Below are positions 1 to 5,745 of a stretch of 7,447 nucleotides of DNA, piece after piece. A program made the position numbers and the translations under genes. A model generated the notes under the pieces. It worked only from the letters and a program-made list of their open reading frames with translations. It was not told the DNA's origin and searched no databases. The first letter of the stretch is position 1. The number at the start of each line of letters is the position of its first letter. The stretch is taken from NCBI GenBank assembly GCA_948902155.1, contig CAQVQZ010000112.1, forward strand, positions 1 through 7,447, read 5' to 3'. The stretch comes from an uncultured Oscillibacter sp. (GTDB lineage: Bacteria > Bacillota_A > Clostridia > Oscillospirales > Oscillospiraceae).

Positions 1-16
1 GTAATTTCATCCCTTT

Positions 17-45
17 ATTATAGCACAACCCAACTTATGTGAACA
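17..45 (-). promoter_or_regulatory. Leftward extended -10 promoter
   Basis: On the minus strand there is a perfect TATAAT -10 box (17-22) preceded by TGC, giving an extended -10. A weak -35, TGTTCA (40-45), lies 17 bases away. Transcription would start near position 10 and leave the window at once, so the gene it drives is not visible. The box sequence is seen directly; promoter activity is inferred. Confidence 0.55.
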
Positions 46-58
46 GTCCCTAGACTCC

Positions 59-86
59 GCCGTGAGGGAATTGCCGGGCTCACGGC
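59..86. repeat. 8-bp perfect inverted repeat between divergent promoters
   Basis: GCCGTGAG (59-66) and CTCACGGC (79-86) are perfect reverse complements separated by 12 bases. The repeat lies between the leftward promoter and the -35 box of the rightward promoter, where an operator for a dimeric regulator could sit. No T-run follows on either strand, so it does not look like an intrinsic terminator. Operator function is inference. Confidence 0.45.
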
Positions 87-96
87 AAAATCCCCC

Positions 97-125
97 TTGT
101 AAAAAAGGCGGAAATGGTGTATGAT
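97..125 (+). promoter_or_regulatory. Sigma-A type promoter of the small membrane protein gene
   Basis: TTGTAA (97-102) and TATGAT (120-125) are separated by exactly 17 bases, close to the sigma-A consensus. The predicted start near 132 gives a leader of about 28 nt, ending in the AGGAGG ribosome site (146-151) of the 61-residue gene. The ten bases TATGATAATA at this -10 recur exactly at the murA -10. Confidence 0.65.
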
Positions 126-159
126 AATAGCAATTTCGGAAAATTAGGAGGAAGCCGTT

Positions 160-345
160 ATGAGCAAAACCGCAAGCATGGTCATGAAGATCATCGGCGC
201 CAGCCTGGCCTTCGCCGCTTTTGTCTGCCTGCTGATCGGCGGATGGCACGATCTCAGCGTCGGTTACTGCGGCATGAAAAACCGCCTGAAGCAGAGATTC
301 AGCTCCGAATATGACGACTACGCCGACGAGGAACTCTACGAGTGA
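160..345 (+). CDS. Small single-pass membrane protein, 61 aa, function unknown
   Basis: ATG at 160 is preceded by a strong AGGAGG site (146-151, 8-base spacing), which fixes the start. Residues about 8-28 (MVMKIIGASLAFAAF onward) form one hydrophobic helix. The segment after it is basic (KNRLKQR, about residues 40-46), and the tail from about 47 is strongly acidic and tyrosine-rich (EYDDYADEELYE). The gene has its own promoter and terminator, so it is a monocistronic unit. I do not recognise a family. The start, membrane helix and charge pattern support a real small integral membrane protein; the basic stretch after the helix favours a cytoplasmic C-terminus by the positive-inside rule. No function can be assigned from sequence. 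Confidence 0.72.
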   Translation: MSKTASMVMKIIGASLAFAAFVCLLIGGWHDLSVGYCGMKNRLKQRFSSEYDDYADEELYE

Positions 346-420
346 ACCCCACCCCCTGCCGCCGGACTTCCCGCCTCCAAGGGGCGGGAGGGCCCGCCGA
401 CGGGGGATTTCTCTCGCCTC

Positions 421-458
421 AGCTGCGGCCCGTTTTCCGGGGCTGCGGCTTGTTTTTT
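421..458 (+). terminator. Rho-independent terminator after the small membrane protein gene
   Basis: AGCTGCGGCCC (421-431) pairs with GGGCTGCGGCT (440-450) in an 11-bp stem containing two G-U pairs, with an 8-base loop. The T-run TGTTTTTT (451-458) follows directly. A second GC-rich hairpin without a T-run (TCCCGCC 369-375 with GGCGGGA 383-389) lies between the stop codon and this terminator. Confidence 0.8.
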
Positions 459-490
459 GTGAAAAGGAACAAAAGAAGCGGCGGTTTCTC

Positions 491-519
491 TTTTCATTTG
501 TGGGGCGGCGTGGTATACT
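491..519 (+). promoter_or_regulatory. Candidate promoter for the Nudix gene
   Basis: TATACT (514-519) is preceded by TGG, giving an extended -10. TTTTCA (491-496) stands 17 bases upstream and matches four of six -35 positions. Transcription from about 526 would yield a leader of some 230 nt that contains the whole palindromic repeat E1. The position just after the preceding terminator supports a fresh transcription start here. Confidence 0.6.
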
Positions 520-558
520 TTACTATAAATGCCTAAGAGAATCAAAGCCGGGCCTCTA

Positions 559-721
559 AGAACCTGTATTCACAACCGTTGAACACCGCCTGGGCGGGTC
601 TTTTCCCGCCATACTACGTCAATTTTCCTTGAAATCCGTCAGGATTCCTGCGGAAAATTTCCTTGTCTGGCGGGGAAATCTCTCTCCCATCCGGTATTCC
701 CCGGCTATGAATACAGGTTCT
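559..721. repeat. Palindromic intergenic repeat E1 (MITE-like, 163 bp)
   Basis: The ends are a perfect 14-bp inverted repeat, AGAACCTGTATTCA (559-572) and its complement at 708-721. Nested inverted pairs share the same centre near 640: CCCGCCA 605-611 with 668-674, AATTTTCC 621-628 with 652-659, and AATCC 633-637 with GGATT 642-646. The element is thus one long imperfect palindrome able to fold into a hairpin in the Nudix leader. It carries no coding sequence and no clear target-site duplication. It is homologous along its length to E2 at 1326-1540 on the opposite strand. It could be a non-autonomous mobile element or a structured interspersed repeat; mobility is inferred only from the terminal inverted repeats and the second copy. 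Confidence 0.78.
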
Positions 722-755
722 GAAAAGCAGGCCCTTTTGGAAAGGACGCGAGGAT

Positions 756-1304
756 ATGAGCGAGACGATGAAGCTGGAGGAGCGGACCCTCAGCCGGGAG
801 GATATCTTCCACGGGCGGGTCATCAACGTCCACGTGGACCAGGTGGAGCTGCCCGACGGCGGGACCTCCACCCGGGAGGTGGCGGACCACCCCGGCGGCG
901 TGGCGGTGCTGGCCCTGGACGAGGACAACAACGTGCTGACGGTGACCCAGTACCGCTATGTGTTCAAGCGGACCATGCTGGAGATTCCCGCCGGGAAGCT
1001 GGAGTACGGCGAGGACCCCTATGACACCGGCCTCCGGGAGCTGAAGGAGGAGACCGGCGCGGTGCCGGGGCGCTATGAGTTCCTGGGGAAGCTCATCCCC
1101 TCCCCCGGCTGCTACGGCGAGACGCTGCATTTGTATCTCGCCAGGGACTTGAAAATGGCGGAGCAGCACCTGGACCCGGACGAGTTTTTGAACGTGGGGC
1201 GGGTGCCCTTTGACGAGATGGTACGCCGCTGCCTCGCCGGGGAGATCGAGGACGCCAAGACCCTGGTGGCGGTTTTGAAAGCAAAGCTTTTGCTGAACCT
1301 GTGA
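756..1304 (+). CDS. nudF: Nudix hydrolase, ADP-ribose pyrophosphatase type
   Basis: The 182-aa protein probably hydrolyses ADP-ribose to AMP and ribose 5-phosphate in the cytosol, with metal ions held by the Nudix helix. The full Nudix box GX5EX7REUXEEXGU is present from G80: E86, R94, E95, E98, E99 and G101 are all in place. IPAGKLE before the box and SPGCYGE after it (residues 116-122, with a proline 16 residues past G101) are typical of the NudF/ADP-ribose branch. Length fits that family. ATG 756 has AAAGGA at 741-746; ATG 768 (starting MKLEERTLS) is a possible alternative. The gene stands alone between palindromic repeats E1 and E2. Family assignment is firm; the exact substrate is inferred, and other nucleoside-diphosphate substrates are possible. 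Confidence 0.92.
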   Translation: MSETMKLEERTLSREDIFHGRVINVHVDQVELPDGGTSTREVADHPGGVAVLALDEDNNVLTVTQYRYVFKRTMLEIPAGKLEYGEDPYDTGLRELKEETGAVPGRYEFLGKLIPSPGCYGETLHLYLARDLKMAEQHLDPDEFLNVGRVPFDEMVRRCLAGEIEDAKTLVAVLKAKLLLNL

Positions 1305-1325
1305 GATTTGGAGTGGGGCCTCCTG

Positions 1326-1540
1326 GAGTCTGTTTGGAAACCGGCGGAATGCCGGATTCGGGCGGATTTTTTCGCCAGGCAAGGCGATTTGACACGGGAA
1401 TCCTGGCTTGACATAATACCGTCAAGTCTGCCGAGGCCCGTTCCTTTGGGCCGAGGCTGACGGATTTCAAGTCAAATCAACGCAGTCCTGGCGGGAAAAG
1501 ACGCCCCAAGACGGCGTTTTGACGGTTTTCAAACAGACTC
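1326..1540. repeat. Palindromic intergenic repeat E2 (MITE-like, 215 bp)
   Basis: The ends 1326-1342 and 1524-1540 are inverted repeats matching at 16 of 17 positions, with the 11-bp perfect outer part GAGTCTGTTTG. Nested pairs centred near 1433 include CGCCAGG 1373-1379 with 1487-1493 and GATTTGAC 1386-1393 with 1471-1478. Read on the minus strand, E2 matches E1 from end to end: TCTTTTCCCGCCA (1489-1501 and 599-611), CTTGAAATCCGTCA (1458-1471 and 628-641), AGGATTCC (1397-1404 and 641-648). E2 has about 54 extra central bases (1406-1459), bounded by CTG direct repeats, that hold two smaller hairpins (1407-1426, 1435-1452). ACGCC/GGCGT followed by TTTT (1501-1520) near the right end could act as a weak attenuator of walR transcription; that is speculative. 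Confidence 0.78.
1389..1417 (+). promoter_or_regulatory. Near-consensus sigma-A promoter inside repeat E2, reading into walR
   Basis: TTGACA (1389-1394) is a perfect -35 box. CATAAT (1412-1417), five of six matches, lies exactly 17 bases downstream. Transcription would begin near 1424, giving walR a leader of about 155 nt made largely of the right half of the palindrome. I see no better promoter between the Nudix stop and walR. The -10 lies in the central module that E1 lacks, so E1 has no equivalent promoter. Confidence 0.65.
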
Positions 1541-1578
1541 TGGAGCGCCTCATTCCGGATGGAAAGAAAGGGGACTGT

Positions 1579-2292
1579 ATGGCGGAGGAAAAGACCGTCC
1601 TGATCGTAGAGGACGAGAAGAACATTGTGGACATTCTGCGGTTCAACCTGGAGCGCAAGGGCTACCGGACCCTGGAAGCCTACGACGGCGAGGAGGGTCT
1701 GCGGCTGGCCCGGACGGAAAAGCCGGACCTGATTCTGCTGGACATCATGCTGCCCAAGATGATCGGCTTCGACGTCTGCGAGGCCCTGCGGAAGGACGGG
1801 GACAGCGTGCCCATTATCCTGCTCACCGCACGGGAGGAAGAGGACGACAAGGTCCGGGGCCTGGAGATCGGGGCGGACGACTATATCACCAAGCCCTTTT
1901 CCATGCGGGAGGTCATCGCCCGCGTGGAGGCCAATATCCGCCGCACGGCCATGTCCGCCCCGGCGGGGGTGGCGGCGGCGGACAGCGCCATGCCCGTGGC
2001 GGGAGACCTGGCGATCAACACGGACAGCCATCAGGTCTTCCGGGCCGGGAAGGCCATCGACCTTACCCAGCGGGAGTATGAGCTGCTGACCTTTTTGGCA
2101 AGTCACCCCAACAAGGTGTATTCCAGGGTGGACCTGATGGAGCAGGTCTGGAACTACGGGTATGTGGGGGACGACGTGCGGACGGTGGATGTCACCGTCC
2201 GGCGGCTGCGGGAGAAGATCGAGGCCGACCCGGCGAATCCGGTGTTTATTCTCACCCGGAGGGGTGCGGGGTATTACTTCTCTGTCACCTGA
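1579..2292 (+). CDS. walR: WalR (YycF) response regulator, OmpR/PhoB family
   Basis: This 237-aa DNA-binding regulator is the output half of the WalK-WalR system, which in Firmicutes controls cell-wall hydrolases and is usually essential. The receiver domain (about 4-120) shows the acidic pair E11-D12, phospho-acceptor D55 in LILLDIMLP, T83 in LLTA, and K105 in ITKPF. The winged-helix domain (about 140-236) has DLTQREYELL, the recognition helix VRTVDVTVRRLREKIE (about 200-215) and the wing RRGAGYYF. Length is normal for the family. The start is ATG 1579 with AAAGGGG at 1567-1573; an upstream in-frame ATG at 1519 lies in repeat E2 and has no family support. Transcription probably starts inside E2. 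By domain alone it could be PhoB-like; the yycH and yycI genes after the partner kinase favour WalR. Confidence 0.9.
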   Translation: MAEEKTVLIVEDEKNIVDILRFNLERKGYRTLEAYDGEEGLRLARTEKPDLILLDIMLPKMIGFDVCEALRKDGDSVPIILLTAREEEDDKVRGLEIGADDYITKPFSMREVIARVEANIRRTAMSAPAGVAAADSAMPVAGDLAINTDSHQVFRAGKAIDLTQREYELLTFLASHPNKVYSRVDLMEQVWNYGYVGDDVRTVDVTVRRLREKIEADPANPVFILTRRGAGYYFSVT

Positions 2293-2416
2293 CACAGGTG
2301 GCGGGGTCCCCCCTGAACAGGGGGAGGGTTCAGCTATGATGATAGCTGGTGCATTGCACCCCCCATTTTCTCTTTTTCTGTCCGCAGAAAAAGAGAAAAC
2401 GGGCCGTGCACGGTCC
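2284..2416. repeat. Array of six successive hairpins between walR and walK
   Basis: Six short inverted repeats follow one another from the walR stop codon: CACCTG 2286-2291 with 2295-2300 (overlapping the TGA); CCCCCTG 2309-2315 with 2318-2324; CAGCTAT 2331-2337 with 2342-2348; GGTGCA 2348-2353 with 2355-2360; TTTTCTCTTTTTCTG 2366-2380 with a perfect 15-bp complement at 2385-2399; and self-complementary GGGCCGTGCACGGTCC 2401-2416. None has a T-run directly after it, so ordinary termination is not evident. A third purine copy, AAAAGAGAAAA (2417-2427), could compete with 2385-2399 for the pyrimidine arm. Likely roles are transcript processing or stability, or a repeat-element remnant; none is shown. 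Confidence 0.7.
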
Positions 2417-2619
2417 AAAAGAGAAAAAGACTCCAACGGGGGTTGCGGGGGACGTGGGGCGCGGATTAGCAGAGACTAAGATAGGAAGGATTTTTCCCGC
2501 AGCGTGGTGCAACGGGGGTAGGTGCTTGTCGAATCGACTTGCTGCTCTTTCCGCTGGCGCTGCATGGTCCCTTTAAGATAACCGGGAATGAACTTTGGGT
2601 TAGTTTGGTTTTTTGAAAG
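2417..2619. other. Non-coding remainder of the walR-walK gap
   Basis: No convincing reading frame or RNA gene was seen. The stretch holds a 10-bp direct repeat CAACGGGGGT (2434-2443 and 2510-2519), a small palindrome GTCGA-A-TCGAC near 2527-2538, and -10-like TAAGAT words (2477-2482, 2574-2579) that lack usable -35 boxes. Whether walK has its own promoter here cannot be decided from the sequence. Confidence 0.5.
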
Positions 2620-2631
2620 AAGGTGGATGGA

Positions 2632-4440
2632 TTGTTTCGAAGCCTCCATATGAAATTGACGTTGATTCTGCTGCTGCTTATCACTTCCTTGATGGCAGTG
2701 GTCGGGGCTTTTTTGACCATCAATGTCTCCGGCTTCTTTACCAACACCTTCTATCAGCAGATCGACAGCGTTTTTGGGGCCGATCAGCGGGAGTTCGTCG
2801 CTTCCCTCCGGGGAGAGGCCGCCCAGGAGGACGGCGCGGCCCGGATTCGGGATATGCTGGATTTGACCGCCGGAAAACTGGGCATCGATTACCGCAGCCG
2901 GAATTACTTTGTCCTGGACGGCGATACCGGCGCTTACCTCGGCGGCTCCGCCGACGAGAGCGTTATGCCCAGGGAGCAGAGCCCCAACCTGTTAACCGCC
3001 CGCAACGCCGTGCTCCGGCACGACGAGACGGGGATTGGAGACGTCAGCGACGTTACCGCCGACTACATGGACGTGGCGATTCCGATTTTTGGCGGGGACA
3101 ACGCGTTTATCATTTACATCCTGGACAACCGGGACACCGTTTCCGGGCTGAATGAGCAGCTGTTTGTCATTATCATGCAGGCGCTCTTTATCGGCCTGCT
3201 GATTTCTGTCCTGCTGAGCTTCCTGCTTTCCAAGACGATGGTGGGGCCTATTGAAAAGCTCACCGCCGGGGCGGAGCGGGTGGCGGCGGGGGACTTTGAC
3301 AGCGCTTTGCCGGTGGAGTCCACCGACGAGATCGGAATTTTGACGGGGACCTTTAACGAGATGGCGGGGGTTTTGCAGGCGACGCTGGCCGCTGTGGAGA
3401 ACGAACGGAACAAGCTGGACACCCTCTTTCTCCACATGACCGACGGCGTGGTGGCCTTCAGCCACGACGGGAAGCTGATCCACTGCAATCCCGCCGCCAA
3501 CGACATGCTCCAGCGGCCCGTGGGGCCGGAGTGTACCTATGAGGAGCTGTTCGGCGGCGTGTACCCCTTCCAGGAGATGCTGGAGCTCCAGCGGCCCAAC
3601 TTCGCCGAGGGGGAGCTGGAGGTGGGGGAAAAGACCCTGGAGGTGTATCTGGCCCCCTTCTCCGACCGGGAGCGGGGCGGTGTGCTCATCGTGCTCCACG
3701 ACGTGACGGAGCAGCACCGGAACGAGGAGCGGCGGAAGGAGTTCGTGGCCAACGTCTCCCACGAGCTGCGGACGCCCCTGACCAACGTCCGGACCTACGC
3801 CGAGACCCTCCGGGACGCGGAGGGAGACATCCCTCTGGAGACGTCCAACAGCTTTTTGGACATCATCATCACGGAGACGGACCGGATGACCCACATCGTG
3901 CAGGACCTTCTGACCCTCTCCCGGCTGGACCGGGGGGACGCGGAGCTGGTGCTGTCCCGCTTCCCCTTTGCCGAGGCCATCCAGAGCGTGGTCCGCTCCA
4001 GCGCGCTGAACGCCCGGCAGCGGGGCCACGAGCTGACCTGCGGGGACTTGGAGCACCTGCCCCTCATCGTCGGCGACCGGAGCCGGCTGGAGCAGGTGAT
4101 GATGAACATCCTGGGCAACGCCATCAAGTACACCCCCGACGGCGGGCACATCCGGGTCTCCGCCGGGTGCGGGGAGGACGACACCGTCTGGATGGAGGTC
4201 TGGGACGACGGCATCGGCATCCCGGACAAGGACCGGGAGCGGATTTTTGAACGATTCTACCGGGTGGACAAGGCCCGGTCCCGGGAGTCCGGCGGCACGG
4301 GCCTGGGGCTCTCCATCGCCCGGGAGATCGTCCAGCGGCACCACGGCGTCATCGCCCTGGTCCCCCACGAGGGGCGGGGCACCACCATTCGCATGACCCT
4401 GCCCATCGCCCAGGGCAGGGGGAACCGGACGGAGGGGTGA
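2632..4440 (+). CDS. walK: WalK (YycG) sensor histidine kinase
   Basis: Membrane sensor kinase of 602 aa that autophosphorylates and passes phosphate to WalR. In order: N-terminal helix (about 8-29), external PAS-like domain (about 33-172), second helix (about 178-200), HAMP (about 201-255), cytoplasmic PAS (about 265-355), HisKA with phospho-acceptor H377 in FVANVSHELRTPLT, and the ATPase domain with N-box NILGNAIKY (about 492-500), G1 DDGIGIP and G2 GGTGLGLS. All catalytic boxes are intact and the length is normal. TTG 2632 is preferred because AAGGTGG (2620-2626) is well placed and MFRSLHMKL resembles WalK N-termini; GTG 2623 would add three residues but lies inside that site. yycH follows after two bases. 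PhoR is the main alternative; the yycH-yycI context argues for WalK. Confidence 0.9.
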   Translation: MFRSLHMKLTLILLLLITSLMAVVGAFLTINVSGFFTNTFYQQIDSVFGADQREFVASLRGEAAQEDGAARIRDMLDLTAGKLGIDYRSRNYFVLDGDTGAYLGGSADESVMPREQSPNLLTARNAVLRHDETGIGDVSDVTADYMDVAIPIFGGDNAFIIYILDNRDTVSGLNEQLFVIIMQALFIGLLISVLLSFLLSKTMVGPIEKLTAGAERVAAGDFDSALPVESTDEIGILTGTFNEMAGVLQATLAAVENERNKLDTLFLHMTDGVVAFSHDGKLIHCNPAANDMLQRPVGPECTYEELFGGVYPFQEMLELQRPNFAEGELEVGEKTLEVYLAPFSDRERGGVLIVLHDVTEQHRNEERRKEFVANVSHELRTPLTNVRTYAETLRDAEGDIPLETSNSFLDIIITETDRMTHIVQDLLTLSRLDRGDAELVLSRFPFAEAIQSVVRSSALNARQRGHELTCGDLEHLPLIVGDRSRLEQVMMNILGNAIKYTPDGGHIRVSAGCGEDDTVWMEVWDDGIGIPDKDRERIFERFYRVDKARSRESGGTGLGLSIAREIVQRHHGVIALVPHEGRGTTIRMTLPIAQGRGNRTEG

Positions 4441-4442
4441 CG

Positions 4443-5720
4443 ATGGAAGAACGACGGCGGAACCGCCGGAACTTTGTGCAGAACGTGCTGATTACGCTGC
4501 TCTCCCTCTCTGCGGTGGCTTTGTTCATGCAGACCCAGATGTACAGCCTGAACCTGCCTGCGGGCTACGACGAGGGGGCGGCGGGGCCCAGCCAGGCCGT
4601 CAGCACGGCCCCGGCGGCGTCTCTGTCCGCCCCGGTGCGGGCGGCGGTGACGGGGGCCTATGGCCGCTACGGCGCCGTGACCCTCACCACGGCGGACGGC
4701 GCCTTCGCGGAGCCCTTGGGCCAGCGCCTGCTGGAGGCCCTGGGGTCTGCCAGGGACTACACCGCGTGTACCAAGCGGGAGTTCCTGCGGGCCCTGAAGA
4801 GGCCGTCTTTGTACTATGATTTTCTGGAGCCCCTGCCCCTGTCCGTCCTGGCGGGGCTGGCGGGGGGCGGGGAGGAAGTCTCCCCCCGGGAGGACCTCAG
4901 CGCCCGCCGCCTGCTCATTGCCGCCCAGGACGGCGGCACGGTCCTCTACCTCTGGGACGGCGGCGAGACCTGCTTCCGGGCGGCCACCGCCGTGTCCGCC
5001 GGCAGCCTGAGCCAGGTCATCGACCGCTATGAGCTGGGCGGCGCGGTCTTCGCCATGGACGGGGGGGTGGACAGCCCGGAGCGGCTGCTGGACCCCTGTT
5101 CCCTGCTGCCCTCCGAGGTCCCGGTCCTCCCGGCCTTTACCATGGGGGACCCCCTGGGCTCCACGGACTGGCTGCTGACCGCCCTGGGCTTCCACCCCCG
5201 GAGCCGGACCCGCCACACGGAGTCCAGCGGCACGGAGCTGATTATGGACGGAGACCGGACCATCCGCATCCGGCCCGACAACAGCGTTTTCTACCAGAGC
5301 GGAGAGGACCCCAGCCTCCGGGTCCAGGCGGCGGGGGACGTGCCCACCCTGCGGGAGGCGGCCCTGGGGGCCGGGTCCCTGGTGAGCGGGCTGCTGGCCC
5401 CGGTCTCCGGGGAGGCCCAGCCCTATCTCCAAAGCATCCGCCAGAGCGGCAGCACGACCATTCTGCGCTTCGGCTATCAGGCGGGAGGCGTGCCGGTCCG
5501 GTTCCAGGACGGCGGCGCGGCGGCGGAGGTCACTCTGACGGGAACCGCCGTCACCGCCCTGCGGGTCCGCTTCCGGCAGTACCAGGAGGCGGAGGAGCCG
5601 TCCCTGCTGCTGCCCCTGCCCCAGGCCCTGGCGGTAGCCGCCTCCAACCCCGGCAAGGAATTGTCCATCGGCTACGTGGAGCGGGGCGGGGAGTGCCAGG
5701 CTTGCTGGCTGTCGGATTGA
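4443..5720 (+). CDS. yycH: YycH-like regulator of WalK
   Basis: The 425-aa protein has a basic N-terminus (MEERRRNRRN), a single membrane helix (about 11-29) and a large external domain. That is the architecture of YycH, which with YycI binds WalK at the membrane and tunes its activity. Sequence is diverged and I recognise it mainly by architecture, length (B. subtilis YycH is about 455 aa) and position directly after walK. ATG 4443 is chosen because GGAGGGG (4431-4437) sits five bases upstream; GTG 4437 overlaps the walK stop and would bury that site. It lies two bases after walK and 25 before yycI, so the genes are surely co-transcribed. The long Ala/Gly-rich, high-GC coding stretch matches its neighbours. 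Name is inference from synteny, moderately sure. Confidence 0.75.
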   Translation: MEERRRNRRNFVQNVLITLLSLSAVALFMQTQMYSLNLPAGYDEGAAGPSQAVSTAPAASLSAPVRAAVTGAYGRYGAVTLTTADGAFAEPLGQRLLEALGSARDYTACTKREFLRALKRPSLYYDFLEPLPLSVLAGLAGGGEEVSPREDLSARRLLIAAQDGGTVLYLWDGGETCFRAATAVSAGSLSQVIDRYELGGAVFAMDGGVDSPERLLDPCSLLPSEVPVLPAFTMGDPLGSTDWLLTALGFHPRSRTRHTESSGTELIMDGDRTIRIRPDNSVFYQSGEDPSLRVQAAGDVPTLREAALGAGSLVSGLLAPVSGEAQPYLQSIRQSGSTTILRFGYQAGGVPVRFQDGGAAAEVTLTGTAVTALRVRFRQYQEAEEPSLLLPLPQALAVAASNPGKELSIGYVERGGECQACWLSD

Positions 5721-5745
5721 ATTGATTTGGAAGGGAGGCCGTTTC

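Noticed and set aside
311..559. Overlapping plus-strand frames in 311-559 as small genes
   Set aside because: They run through the stop of the 61-aa gene, its terminator and the next promoter, with no ribosome site or protein-like composition.
1408..1413. Second TTGACA as a -35 box within E2
   Set aside because: The bases 16-18 positions downstream are GC-rich with no -10 resemblance, and this TTGACA is the arm of a small hairpin.
1519..1578. 20-residue N-terminal extension of walR from ATG 1519
   Set aside because: It would translate the end of palindromic repeat E2, lacks a good ribosome site and has no counterpart in WalR proteins.
2335..2340. TATGAT as a -10 box for a walK promoter
   Set aside because: It is part of a perfect hairpin (2331-2348), lacks an extended TG and has no acceptable -35 at 16-18 bases.
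2366..2399. 15-bp hairpin as intrinsic terminator of walR
   Set aside because: The stem is AU-rich and is followed by CGGGCC rather than a T-run; on the minus strand it is followed by TGGGGGG.
2992..4368. 458-aa open frame on the minus strand opposite walK
   Set aside because: It lies fully within walK and has the His/Val/Pro/Gly-rich look of an antisense shadow; walK carries all kinase motifs.
1579..4440. PhoB/PhoR phosphate system instead of WalR/WalK
   Set aside because: Domain layout alone would allow it, but the adjoining yycH and yycI genes are specific to the Wal system and no phosphate-transport genes are present.
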